64,000 nucleotides of DNA from positions 49,861,008 through 49,925,007 of the forward strand of contig NC_079219.1 of assembly GCF_029633865.1 (NCBI RefSeq), given 5' to 3'. Numbering within the stretch: position 1 is the stretch's first letter; every line of letters begins with the position of its first letter. Origin of the DNA: Lampris incognitus. Lineage: Eukaryota > Chordata > Actinopteri > Lampriformes > Lampridae. Below are positions 1-10,960 of this stretch, in pieces. Below the pieces are notes generated by a model. The model ran no database searches and was not told the DNA's origin. It saw only the letters and a list, made by a program, of their open reading frames with translations. Both the position numbers and the translations under genes were made by a program.

Positions 1-59
1 TTTTAGAAAATGTATGCATCTCCTGTCTATACATTTGTAGCCCACTTCCTCAAAATTGC

Positions 60-420
60 GTGAGCAACACCCAGCAGCTGGCTGCAAGCGACAGCGACCT
101 GGCGACCGCGAGGGGGCGCTGCCGGTGTGAGCGCGCCGTTCCGCTCCGCTACAACCCGGAAATGTCAGTGAGACTCGTGGGACTTGCGTGATACTTGATA
201 ATCTATCCGCGTAAAAAAACCCCAACAATTTCTTAGTTACACTAATGTTATTCATGTGAAGCCGCCATTTCGAGTTGGTCTTGTTGGTTTTTAGGGTTAC
301 AACCACAAGCGACCGGCGGGGCGGGGCGGGGCGGGGCAGGGGTGACCTGATTCGTACACGCGCGTCTGCCTTTTTAGAAAAGCCAATAGCAACGTGAGGG
401 CGTCTGTCTTCCGGCCCGGA
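60..420. promoter_or_regulatory. CpG-rich promoter-like segment
   Basis: This stretch is GC- and CpG-rich compared with the AT-rich sequence around it. It has a run of overlapping Sp1-type GC boxes (GGGGCGGGGC repeated, about 316-341), ETS-like CCGGAA sites near 156 and 410, and a CCAAT-like GCCAAT near 382. It could be the promoter and first non-coding exon of the downstream kinase gene, whose coding start follows a splice acceptor at 4575. No transcript evidence is available and the distance is 4 kb, so the link is inferred. Confidence 0.4.
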
Positions 421-427
421 AGAGATC

Positions 428-490
428 TTTTAAACCAGAACCAGAATCAGAATACTTTATGGATCCCCGAGGGGAAACTGGGTTACAGGC
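428..490 (-). repeat. LINE 3'-tail-like fragment
   Basis: The sequence around 436-485 (AATCAGAATACTTTATGG then a GGGGAAAC stretch) resembles the common teleost LINE 3' tail, which reads on the minus strand as a short AATAAAGTATTCTGATT-type end. Only the tail is present. The family assignment is from memory of the motif. Confidence 0.3.
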
Positions 491-630
491 TGAATACGGA
501 GCCAAGAGGAGGTGCAGAAGTGTCGTTTTCTCTCAGACCGCTTGAATTACAACATGCTGAAAGGTTATTGTGGAATTTTTGTCCAGTAATGCCATAAAAA
601 ACTGCACACCTCAGCTTTATGGCACATTGG

Positions 631-633
<3 letters not shown>

Positions 634-709
<76 letters not shown>
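634..709. repeat. (TG)n microsatellite
   Basis: An uninterrupted TG dinucleotide run of about 76 bp. Reading frames through it give meaningless CVCV/HTHT peptides. Confidence 0.97.
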
Positions 710-711
<2 letters not shown>

Positions 712-733
712 GAGACTACTGTAATTGCAGACG

Positions 734-1041
734 TCACAGTGGCGCAGTGGTTAGCACAGTCACCTCACAGCAAGAAGGTCCTGGGTTTGAGCCCCAGGGT
801 AGTCCAACCTTGGTGGGTCATCCGGGGGCTCCGGTTTCCTCCCACAGTCCAAAGACATGTAGGTCAGGGGAATCGTTGTCATACAAAATTGTCCCTAGGG
901 GTGAATGTGTGTGTGACAGCCCTATGATGGCCTGGCAGCCTGTCTCCCCGCCTGCCGCCCAATGACTGCTGGGATGGGCTCCAGCATCCCCGTGACCCTG
1001 AGAGCAGGATAAGTGGTTTGGATAATGGATGGATGCATGGT
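734..1041 (+). repeat. tRNA-related SINE-like repeat (family B), forward copy
   Basis: It begins with a tRNA-like head (GCGCAGTGGTTAGCAC, then the B-box-like GGGTTTGAGCCCC). A body containing TCCCACAGTCCAAAGACATG follows, and it ends in GGATAATGGATGGATG. Further copies lie at 1044-1432, 30452-30820, 38643-38757 and 53115-53338. This type of repeat is widespread in teleost genomes. A second copy lies immediately downstream in the opposite orientation, giving an inverted pair. Confidence 0.75.
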
Positions 1042-1043
1042 AT

Positions 1044-1173
1044 AATTGCACATTCATTCATCCATTATCCAAACCGCTTATCCTGTCGTGGTGATGCTGG
1101 AGCCTATCCCAACAGTCATTGGGCGGCAGCCTGGGAGACACCCTGAACAGGCCGCCAGGCCATCACAGGGCTG

Positions 1174-1253
<80 letters not shown>

Positions 1254-1432
1254 GGACAATTTAGGACTGTGGGAGGAAACTGGAGCACCCAGGGTGAGAC
1301 AATGGGAGAACATGCCAACTCTACAGAGAATGACCCGGGACGACCCCCGAGGTTGGACTACCCCAGGGGTCGAACCCAGGACCTTCTTGCTGTGAGGCGA
1401 CCGTGGTAACCACTGCACCACTGTGCCACGTA
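1044..1432 (-). repeat. SINE-like repeat (family B), reverse copy with (CA)n
   Basis: Reverse-orientation copy of the preceding repeat: CATTCATCCATTATCC at the left, GTGGTAACCACTGCACCACTGTGCCAC at the right on the plus strand. A (CA)n tract at 1175-1249 has expanded within its body, where the consensus has a short GTGTGTG stretch. It forms an inverted pair with the copy at 734-1041. Confidence 0.75.
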
Positions 1433-2054
1433 ATTGCACATAAGCTGGTTTATTAGTATGACCCACCCACCACTATACTGCATCATCTACACCAAAATAT
1501 CAATATGCATAATAGAATTAATTCCCAAAATATGAATAAAATAGGTGTGTACACCGGTACTACAATTACTTTATCAACTAACCACTCATTACAATTAATA
1601 AACAGAAGAAAAATACCTCAATACTGGAACATTAAATTCAATAGTTATATATAATGGCACCAGGCCCACACTTTAATAACCTATGCCATTCAGAATACTT
1701 TGACGTCAATATCTAGTCAACCATACTGGATGGAATAAGCTACATGCTACAAAAACAAAAAAACAGTTTCTAAATGTCCTCGGATTTCTATTGGAAAATA
1801 AATTCATTTTTGTTTCATAACAAAACAGATGAGGTGAAATGGTGTTCTGTCGCCACCCTCGGGTCTATGGAAAAAGTAGTGAAGGGCATCGTGGCTCTTG
1901 AGACTCTGATCCTGTTTCAACTCTACCAGTTCTACCAGTGCAACCGTGCCTGGAAGACTCAAAAAAAAAAAGACTTAATGTGGTCAAACCTGAACAACGG
2001 GGCAAACACAGTCACATAATGGGCTAAGAGGCTTGTTTAATTTGCTCCCACAGC
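1433..2054. other. unassigned AT-rich stretch
   Basis: Nothing recognisable was found here. The sequence is AT-rich, short ORFs have no family resemblance, and no terminal repeats were seen. Confidence 0.5.
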
Positions 2055-2105
2055 AAAAGGCAAGTCAAATTTATTTGTATAGCCCAGTATCACAAATTAC
2101 AACTA
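2055..2105 (-). repeat. L2-type LINE 3'-tail fragment
   Basis: AAGTCAAATTTATTTGTATAG is the reverse complement of the usual 'CTATACAAATAAA...CTT' end of fish L2 elements; compare the complete end near 58860-58885. It is a short remnant only. Confidence 0.4.
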
Positions 2106-2126
2106 CAGAAGATTCAGTTGATGACC

Positions 2127-2163
2127 CAGTACACGGTGTTGCATGATACAACACCGTGTACTG
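2127..2163. repeat. perfect 15-bp inverted repeat (hairpin)
   Basis: The arms 2127-2141 and 2149-2163 (CAGTACACGGTGTTG and its exact complement) flank a 7-nt loop. No flanking U-tract or known regulatory structure was recognised. Confidence 0.9.
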
Positions 2164-2601
2164 GTGGTAACTTAGAAGGTGTATGATGATGTTATTATAT
2201 TATAAGAGAAACATGAGCCTGGAATCCAAAATAAAATACTGAAAATAATGTTCGGTGGTCCCAGATGAACATGGATTTTATATATATTTAATATATATAT
2301 ATAAAGATACATGTAGGGGAAAAAAAGTTTAGTGCATTCCAGTACAAGCTTGTTTCATGTGTCGCACACTCATCAGGTGCCAGTGATTAAACGACAAAGA
2401 AGAACACAGTAAATAAATATTATGTTGCCCCGCGTCACGCCCCTCATTTCAATGGACAGCAACCAATGAGAGGATAGAAAACATTTGAAATATTTGAAAT
2501 GTTACAACCAATGGGGTAGGTATATACGTATATATATATATAAACTTTGTTAAAAGAAACACTCAACGGTAGGGAAAGTGCTCAACAAATGAGCAAATAA
2601 T

Positions 2602-2799
2602 CCAGTGAGTCAAGTAAATTCTTTATAAGACAGTACAAACCTGTTTCATGCTATAAGCAATCATCAGCTGTCAATAAAACTACTCGAGTACAAAAATCCT
2701 GTAAAGTACTACTTGGAGTAGCTTTATTGACAGCTGATGATGGCTTATGGCATGAAACAGGTTTGTACTGGCTCATAAAGAATTTACTTGACTCACTGG

Positions 2800-2853
<54 letters not shown>
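2602..2853. mobile_element. palindromic MITE-like element with (TA)n tail
   Basis: The outer ~75 bp at 2602-2676 and 2725-2799 are inverted copies of each other (CCAGTGAGTCAAGTAAATTC against its complement; a central block contains ATCAGCTGTCAATA). A (TA)n run at 2801-2853 abuts the right arm. One arm of the same family reappears at 50819-50893, again next to (TA)n. A diverged relative lies near 2335-2400. No transposase is encoded, so this is a non-autonomous element or a fold-back duplication of a repeat. Confidence 0.65.
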
Positions 2854-2855
<2 letters not shown>

Positions 2856-3711
2856 AAGAAGGATCTCATTGTCCATAATCCTGTCAAATACTTGACTTTA
2901 AGAAAATTAAATTATATGTTAGGTCATTTCTAAAGGCTACTTGATATGTAAGCTGGTAACCTTGGATAAACAACTTTAGTCAGATTCAAACCAGAGTGTT
3001 TTATGTAGTATCCCCCTACCATAGCACACCTAATGTATGTTTCCAGGGTGGTTGTTTGCAGTATTGTAATACATGGGGGTAGATTTTCACCACGGGTGGG
3101 ACTCTCAGCCCTGACAATGTTAGTTATTTTCTTTTTTTCTTTTAATCTTCACCATGTAGGTCTGCTTAGCCAATCATTTGAGTTTCTGGTGCATGCTTCC
3201 TGTTAGTATGGAAGAACAGATTACTTTTGATTAATTTATCAATTACTTATTACTTATTGACTACTTTTCTTTTTTTGCTGTTTACTCTTCAGTTATCATT
3301 TATTTCCTCCACTGTAAAATCTTTATCACCTAGTGATGAATTCTTCTTCTTCTGTCTCCTCCTTTACATACCTTTGTATTGCCAAAACAAAGTACCCTGC
3401 TCAGCCCTACATTCTGTGTAGGAAAGACCCTTTTTCCTGTATTCTTCAATTTCGTCTTTTCTGATGACATGCCCTACATTTTTTTTCTTCCTGTTGAACG
3501 ACAACCAAACAGAAACTAAAGCTGTGCTCAGTCTTTGCCATCAGATGACACCAGGAGTGAGGCGTGTCTAGCCTGGAGGTATGCACGGGGCAGAAGGAGG
3601 CGTGGATAAAGTATGAGGAAAGACAGCTATGTGCTGTCATGTACAGACCTGAACCTGGAGCCATCCGTCACAGGACTAGAGGTAAGTGTCTGAGACCATC
3701 TCTGTAAAGTA

Positions 3712-3712
<1 letters not shown>
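2854..3712. other. no recognisable feature
   Basis: AT-rich single-copy-looking DNA. Short ORFs lack family resemblance and codon continuity. Confidence 0.45.

Positions 3713-3770
<58 letters not shown>
3713..3770. repeat. (GATA)n microsatellite
   Basis: Tandem GATA tetranucleotide, about 14 units. The antisense 'IYLS' peptide repeat is an artefact of it. Confidence 0.97.
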
Positions 3771-4575
3771 CTTGTCCAACCTGAGATTTGTTTTCGTCCT
3801 TTGTGCAGAGCCTCACATGCAGTAATTACATGTACACATACTATACATACCACATGACACGCACAGAGGACAGGGAGACAACAGTACATCAACACAAGTG
3901 TTTAGATGTTCAGTGAGTTTAGAACTTCAGTGGCAAAGGGAACAAAACTCCTTTTAAAGCAGGCCCATCCTCAGGTGAGGGACCTGTACCTGTGACCAGA
4001 ATGTACCAAGTAATGGCTCTGTCGTATCATGACATATATCCAATATCTGTGACATGTTAACGTTTGTCATGAAGTTGCAGGTCAGCGGTTTGCTCTCTTC
4101 TGTTGTAAGAAAATGGGTCTTTTCTGAATTTTCATCACCATATAGGGCTTTATGTTGGGTAAAACCTTTTACAGCGGGTTATAAGGCTATATTTATGCAG
4201 GTGTATAGTTGGCTATTGTACATGAAAACATGGGCAGAGGGGTAATTGAACGAGTAGTCTATAATGCATCATTGTGATAAATAGCCTACTGAAATTCATA
4301 TAATGTACTTCTCACTTTGCTTTAGTTAACTGGTTTCCCAACATAACTCCATGTGAAATTCCACATCCTGGTAAGTTCTTACTCAATCCATGATACACAT
4401 CCTCGTCAGCCAAGGTCACCCCTCATTTGAATATTGCTTTTCAGTCCTTGAGGAATGTTGACAGGGTGTTTTAATTTAAATATAGTAGGCAGACTGAAAA
4501 ATCTCAGTGCCTTTTCATCATAGACTAGGTTATATTGAAGCATTTACTCCAACTTTATTCCTTCTTTTCATCCAG
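3771..4575. other. intron or upstream region of the kinase gene
   Basis: No coding exon was recognised. It ends in the polypyrimidine tract and AG (TTTTCATCCAG) that form the acceptor of the first coding exon at 4576. If the gene's promoter lies upstream, this is intron 1. Confidence 0.4.
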
Positions 4576-7413
4576 ATGGCATATTCTACCAGCACTCTTG
4601 CGGCAGGTTGTTTTGGGAAGGTATACAAACAGAAGTACAATGACACCTGGGCTGCGATAAAGAAGGTACCACAGCAACTGATCAGCAGAAAAGACCTGGA
4701 AAGGGAGTGTCAAGTCTACAAGTCAGTATAGTATGACCAAAGAAAATGGTTAACTGTTATATAAATGCTTGCAGCCTCAAATATGACTGCTTAGTCAACA
4801 CTAACTTTGCGGTTATCAAACTCTAACAGAAGAAAAAAATGTTCTTTGTTTGGCCATATTCAAGTAAGAACAAGTTCTTTCAAAGTTATTACAGACAATC
4901 TGGTTTTAAGCCTACCAGCCAAGGCCTTAAATCTGCCACTATGTCAAAAATGGCCCCATGATATCTTTTAAAAACCGTACCATGGGGTGTCCGGGTAGCG
5001 TAGCGGTCTATTCCGTTGCCTACCAACATGGGGATCACCAGTTCGAATCCCCATGTTGCCTCCGGCTTGGTCAGGCGTCCCTACAGACACAATTGGCCAT
5101 GTCTGCAGGTGGGAAGCCGGATTCTGGGTATGTGTCCTGGTTGCTGCACTAGCACCTCCTCTGGTCGATTGGGGTGCCTGTTCGGGGCGGGGGGGGAATA
5201 GTGTGTTCCTCCCACGCGCTACGTCCCCCTGGTGAAACTCCTCACTGTCAGGTGAAAAAAAGTGGCTGGTGACTCCACATGTATTGGAGGTGGTAGTCTG
5301 CAACCCTCCCCGGATCGACAGACGGGATGGAGCAGCCACCGGGACGACTCAGAAGAGTGGGGTAATTGGACGAATTGGGGAGAAAAAAAGGGGGGGGTGT
5401 ACCATGTGGCTCTTTTCAGAATTTATTTAAGAATAACACTTTTCAAATGTGATATGTAAACGTTAAATGGTTTACCTCATCTTTCTCACTTGCTGACTTG
5501 TTGATACGGACCCGCAGTAAGGCGAGTCATCCTAACATAGTGAAACTCCTGGGTGACATAACTCTGAAGGACTCAAAATGGATAATTCCACTAGAGTTCA
5601 TCTTCGGAGAAGATTTAGAAACCACCATCTTCAAACCAACCAAGTCGAAAATACAGGTAGGCTAATATCGCAGGTCGTTGTCCATCACTGAATGAAACGC
5701 TACCAGGATTATTAGTGACTGAAGTGTAGGCAAACCATCCTCTCTCTGTGAAAAAGACAAAAATTAGAGTTGAAAATTGCAATACTTTAAGGATTTCAAT
5801 TTCACTTTAATTGTGCAAAGGAGACGCAGAAGAAGGTGAAGGAACAGTTTAAAAAGGTCTTAATGACAGTCTTAGGGTTAAGGAAAAACAAATGCTAAAT
5901 AAGCTTGTGCAACACAATACCATGACGTCAGAAGTAAACAGTTTGCACATTCAGATCATATTTCTGTTGTTGATATCAACACGACTGAAAACGCTCTTCC
6001 GTTTCATCAACAGATGACTCCAGCTAACAAGGGCACTATCATCACAGGCATGTGTGAAGGGCTGCTTCACCTCCACAGCAAAGACATTGTCCATCAAGAC
6101 TTAAAGCCCGAGAACATCATGGTGAGTACCAGCCTCAGAAACATGTCAGTTTGATTTATTTTCAGTTCAGTTCAAAGTTACATCTGCTCAATGTGCATTA
6201 TTCTCTTTCATATACAGATAATCTGGCCTTGACAGGCCTAATACGTTTCCTCTTCCAGGCCTACCTTACTTCTTTAATTTTCTACAAGCAAAACTAAAAC
6301 TTATTTGTGGTATTGTCCAGCTGTTATGAATCACTATTATGGAAATTGTGCCCTTCTACTACCTGTCTTTATATGATATGATATGATATGATTTACAGTC
6401 ATTCAATTTACTTTGGTCTTCCTACATAATTTTTAGTAAAATGCTCAGAGTGCAGGCAATAACACTCTGACTGCCTCAATCCATAGCTCTGGTCGCTTGT
6501 AAAGTAGATGATGGAGAAACTGAAGCTTGTAAATTACCAGTCTGTTGGGGTTACAGCTGAATGCCTCAGGTATGAGAGACAAACTGACACAAGGTTTCTT
6601 CCACTGTCCTTTCAGGTGGAGCACAGCACTAACAGAGCTGTTATCATTGACCTGGGCTTGGCCAAGTTTTTCCGGAATGGTTTAAATTCTGCCATAGATA
6701 TGGGAAATGAAGCATACTCTGCCCCCGAGGTGCTGCAAAGGTGCAGCCAGCGTGATCAGCGCTCAGACGTGTGGGCGATGGGGAAAATAATCACAGAGCT
6801 GTGTGCGCGGGTCAGACTTTACACCCCCAGCGTCGGTCCTGAGAAAATCAAGGAGACTCTACGGGATCAGCCATACTGCCATGCCGTCTGCAGGATGGTG
6901 GAGACCAACCCTTCTCTGAGAGCATCCATGGGTGGGGTCATAGGTGACATAAGAAGGGCCGCTGGTGGGGGGATCACTGCCGGGCCTCTTCAACGGGGGC
7001 GACTTCAGCCACCGCTGCCGCACACGGGTATTCGAAACCGCACTACATCACCCATGAACAGGTCTCCATCACCGCTGAAATTTGAGCGAGCAGCTCCTCC
7101 AAAACCAGTAGGTCCAGCCCACACTCGGCCCATAATGCACCGCTCTCCTTCCCCACGACTGACTAAAGACAAGAACAAGCACCAGGCTCTAGTTCCTGCA
7201 GGAGCAGGAGGCCTCGATCAAGACTTTATGAAGATGATGCTCTACCAAGAGGCCTCTAAAGACCTCCCCCACAGCCTGCCAGCGACAGGCATGGTGAGGG
7301 TGCGGCGCTATGAGGCGAAGAACGGGGAAGTGGAAACGTGGGAGCAGAAAGAGGTGGTGATGCAGGGTGGACAGATCATCAAATATGATGATATAAAGTT
7401 TATAAACAAATAA
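4576..7413 (+). CDS. Ser/Thr-type protein kinase, divergent, 396 aa (5 exons, first non-coding inferred)
   Basis: The coding exons I read are 4576-4721, 5518-5656, 6014-6121 and 6616-7413. All have GT/AG borders and their phases match, giving 396 codons plus a TAA stop. ATG 4576 follows an acceptor directly, so an upstream non-coding exon is expected. The kinase fold is clear: a glycine loop AAGCFGKVY (residues 9-17), the AIKK lysine (K29), HQDLKPEN (122-129), DLG (143-145) and SAPEV (166-170). The family normally has HRD and DFG, so the catalytic Arg and the DFG Phe are replaced; the Asp, Lys and Asn are kept and activity is possible. Residues ~265-345 are Pro/Ser/Arg-rich with repeated SPSP motifs (possible phosphosites), followed by a short conserved-looking C-terminus. 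I do not recognise the orthologue. Intron 2 carries a SINE. Confidence 0.85.
4985..5398 (+). mobile_element. tRNA-derived SINE (family A), full length
   Basis: It has a tRNA-like head with an A box (GTAGCGTAGCGGTCTA) and a B box (AGTTCGAATCCCC), a ~300-bp body and an AAAAAAAGGGGGGG tail. It is flanked by the 8-bp direct repeat GTACCATG at 4977-4984 and 5399-5406. It lies in an intron of the kinase gene. Three other copies are in the window: 8175-8610 (-), 36501-36945 (+) and 51851-52240 (-). Confidence 0.85.
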
Positions 7414-7880
7414 GAACAGAGGTTGGCTGTAAAAACGTGCCCAGAGGCTAGCCCTCATGACGTTATGCTGTTATACAGGATGCTGGTTAGATGGTGCTTT
7501 CAATGGTAGGTTGAACTTTAACCTTTGAAATCTTCTTTAACTTGGCACCATGAGAGAGCATGTAGAATACATTTCTACCGAGCTTGACAATTAACTGATA
7601 TGCACCCACACCTTTTCCCCCTATCATTACAATGGTCCTGAGGCATGCAACACAGGTGTTAGAAATGTGGAACGACGACAGGAAATCTTACAAAGACTTT
7701 CATCATACTGTGACATTTTACATTATTCAGACTTTTTGAATCTGACCAGGTTCCAGCATAACGTGAAAAAAACTATTTGTAAATACTTTCCATCATTTGA
7801 ATATCTATAAGAACTTTAACAGAACTGTGAACACTTATTCATAGTATATTTTGTGTATATCAAAGAATAAAATAAACATC
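7414..7880 (+). other. kinase gene 3' UTR and poly(A) signal
   Basis: AT-rich sequence downstream of the TAA at 7411-7413. Overlapping AATAAAATAAA hexamers at about 7867-7876 are the likely polyadenylation signal. No other feature is present in this stretch. Confidence 0.6.
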
Positions 7881-8169
7881 TTCAGTAATTCTTGAAATAT
7901 ATGCTTTCTTTTTGGTAGGTATTCATGCTTAGGATTCAAAATAGTCAGGCAAAGGGCTGTCTACTTTATTAACAGGTTAAGCTACAGCAGGTTATCTGAT
8001 TAAGCAACATGACCGGTTTCGTCATGATAATATGCCATATATTCGGAGCACGAAATATTAGGTCATGACAATAGGGCCCACAGTTTTCTGTACAAACACT
8101 AATATTTTTGTACCTGCGATATTGATGGAGCTCATGCAAAGTGATTATTCTCTCAGCAACAATCATACT
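7881..8169. other. intergenic, no feature recognised
   Basis: A short unique-looking stretch between the kinase 3' end and a SINE. Confidence 0.4.
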
Positions 8170-8174
8170 TTGAC

Positions 8175-8610
8175 AAATACTCCCCCCTTTTTCTTCCCAA
8201 TCGTATCCGGCAAATTACCCCACTCTTCCGAGCCGTCCCGGTTGCTGCTCCACCCCCCTCTGCCGATCCGGGGAGGGCTGCAGACTACCACATGCTTCCT
8301 CTGATACATATGGAATCACCAGCCACTTCTTTTCACCTCACAGTGAGGAGTTTCACCAGGGTGATGTAGCGTGTGGGAGGATCACGCTATTCCCCCCAGT
8401 TCCCCCTCCCCCTCGAACAGGTGCCCCAACCAACCAGAGGAGGCACTAGGGCAACAACCAAGACACATACCCACATCCGGCTTCCCACCCGCAGACACGG
8501 CCAATTGTGTCTGTACGGATGCCCGACCAAGCCGGAGGTAACACAGGGATTTGAACTGACGATCCCCGTGTTGGTAGGCAACAGAATAGACTGCTATGCT
8601 ACGCCCTGAC
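8175..8610 (-). mobile_element. tRNA-derived SINE (family A)
   Basis: Reverse copy: a CCCCCCTTTTT tail complement at the left and a GTAGCATAGCAGTCTATTC-type head at the right. TGACAAA occurs just outside both ends (about 8170 and 8608) and is a plausible target duplication. Confidence 0.8.
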
Positions 8611-9118
8611 AAAAGCTTTTTTTTTTTATCAGTCCAGCATTTTAAAATACATCAGCATGCCACGAGCAAAAGCACCAGTTTGATTCATGAGGAACAGGCC
8701 AAATGTAAAATATCAGTGTCTTTTCTTTAATTCACACAACTACCCTGTCTCTTTTGAAACCGGGGGGGAAGCATTTCACGATCCAGTACTTCTGTTGAAC
8801 TTTACACAACTCCACCGCCATCCTGTAAAGTACGGTGGGAAGTGTGCCATTGATTCTGGTTGGAGTGACCCGGTTTACATGATCAGGACTTGTGCTTGAA
8901 ACAGAAAAGAAAAATACCTTTTGAATAACTTATACATCCTCACTTAATATACAAAGGATTGTCAGTTAGCACCATTGAGTACCATTACTGAACATCTGAT
9001 CTCCTCACACTTACAACAGTGGAATTCAAGACAATTCAAGACAATCTGAATTATTACTTTGAAGTTTCAGCGGAAGTTAAGTCAGGTAATGGTCATGACC
9101 ACCCTCCTAAGTCACACA

Positions 9119-9121
<3 letters not shown>
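8611..9121. other. intergenic, no feature recognised
   Basis: No gene or repeat family was recognised. Short ORFs here have no family resemblance. Confidence 0.4.

Positions 9122-9154
<33 letters not shown>
9122..9154. repeat. (TA)n microsatellite, Tc1 insertion site
   Basis: A TA run that directly abuts the Tc1 element starting at 9155. Tc1 elements target TA. Confidence 0.9.
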
Positions 9155-9157
<3 letters not shown>

Positions 9158-10792
9158 TGCATCCGGAGAGTAGTCACACCCCTTCACTTTCCCCACATTT
9201 TGTTATGTTACAGCCTTATTCCAAAATGGATTAAATTCCTTTTTTTTCTCATCAATCTACACACAATACCCCATAATGACAAAGCGAAAAAGATTTTCTA
9301 GAAATTTTTGCAAATTTATTAAAAATAAAAAACTGAAATATTGCAGGTACATAAGTATTCACACCCTTTACTCAGCACTTGGTTGAGGCACCCTTGGCAG
9401 CGATTACAGCCTCAAGTCTTCTTGGGTATGAAGCTACAAGCTTGGCACACCTATATTTGGGGTATTTCTCCAAATCTTGTCTGCAGATCCTCTCGAGCTC
9501 TGTAAGGTTAGATGGGGAGCGTCGCTGCACAGCTATTTTCAGGTCTTTGCAGAGATGTTCAATGGGGTTCAAGTCTGGGCTCTGGCTGGGCCACTCAAGG
9601 ACATTCACAGACTTGTCCAGAAGCCACTCCTTTGTTGTCTTGGCTGTGTGCTTACGGTCATTGTCGTGTTGAAAGATAAACCTTCGCCCCAGTCTGAGGT
9701 CCTGAGCGCTCTGGAGCAGGTTTTCATCAAGGATCTCTCTGTACTTTGCTCCATTCATCTTTCCCTCGATCCTGACTAGTCTCCAAGTTCCTGCCACTGA
9801 AAAACATCCCCACAGCATGATGCTGCCACCACCATGCTTCACTGTAGGGATGGTATTAGCAAGGTGATGAGAGGTGCCTGGTTTCCTCCAGACGTGACAT
9901 TTGGCATTCAGGCCAAAGAGTTCAATCTTGGTTTCATCAGACCAGAGAATCTTGTTTCTCACGGTCTGAGAGTCATTTAGGTGCTTTCTGGCAAACTCCA
10001 AGTGGGCTGTCATGTGCCTTTTACTGAGCAAAGGCTTCCATCTGGCCACTCTACCATAAAGGCCTGATTGGTGGAGTACTGCAGAGATGGTTGTCCTTCT
10101 GGAAGGTTCTCCCATCTCCACAGAGGAACGCTGGAGCTCTGTCAGAGTGACCATCGGGCTCTTGGTCACCTCCCTGACCAAGGCCCTTGTCCCCTGATTG
10201 CTTAGTTTGGCTGGGCGGCCAGCTCTAGGAAGAGTCCTAGTGGATCCAAACTTCTTCCATTTACAAATGATGGAGACCACTGTGCTCTTCAGGACCTTCA
10301 AAGCTGTAGAATTTTTTTTGTACCCTTCCCCAGATCTGTGCATCGATAAAATCCTGTCTTGAAGGTCCACAGACAATTCCTTTGACTTTCATGGCTTGGT
10401 TTCTGCTCTGACATAAACTGTCAACAGTGGGACCTTATATAGACAGGTGTGTGCCTTTCCAAATCATGTCCAATCAATTGAATTTACTACGGGTGGACTC
10501 CAATCAACATGTAGAAACATCTTAAGGATGATCAGTGGAAACAGGATGAACCTGAGCTCAATTTTGAGTGTCATAGCAAAGGGTGTGAATACTTATGTAC
10601 ATGCAATATTTCAGTTTTTTATTTTTAATAAATTTGCAAAAATGTCTACAAAACCTTTTTCGCTTTGTCATTATGTGGTATTGTGTGTAGATTGATGAGA
10701 AAAACAAGGAATTTAATCAATTTTGGAATAAGGCTTTAACATAACAAAATGTGGGGAAAGTGAAGGGGTGTGAATACTTTCCGGATGCACTG
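9155..10792 (-). mobile_element. Tc1-like DNA transposon, copy 1 (1638 bp)
   Basis: It starts CAGTGCATCCGG and ends in the complement, CCGGATGCACTG, with flanking TA on both sides (9153-9154, 10793-10794). The terminal ~215 bp are inverted repeats; both contain CCCCACATTTTGTTATG-like blocks. It holds one transposase reading frame on the minus strand. A sister copy lies at 12605-14243. Confidence 0.95.
9372..10376 (-). pseudogene. Tc1 transposase, start codon shifted out of frame
   Basis: A DD34E transposase: an N-terminal paired-like helix-turn-helix region, then the catalytic blocks WSDETK, QHDNDR and [10 protein letters not shown]. It is almost full length (~334 codons). Compared with the copy at 12823-13842, one extra T near 10386 puts the original ATG out of frame, and the open frame now starts at a non-ATG codon (TTG). 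It is therefore probably not translated normally. It would act in the nucleus, cutting and pasting at TA. Confidence 0.9.
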
Positions 10793-10796
10793 TATA

Positions 10797-10947
<151 letters not shown>

Positions 10948-10960
10948 GTAGATATAGATA

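Noticed and set aside
619-737. ORFs of CVCV or HTHT repeats, and similar IYLS, RERE and IYIY peptides at other microsatellites
   Set aside because: They are translations of TG/CA, GATA, TC and TA simple repeats and have no coding signature.
9379-9779. Plus-strand ORFs (97-100 aa) over the Tc1 elements and again at 12830-13230
   Set aside because: They are antisense shadows of the transposase frame and recur only because the element does.
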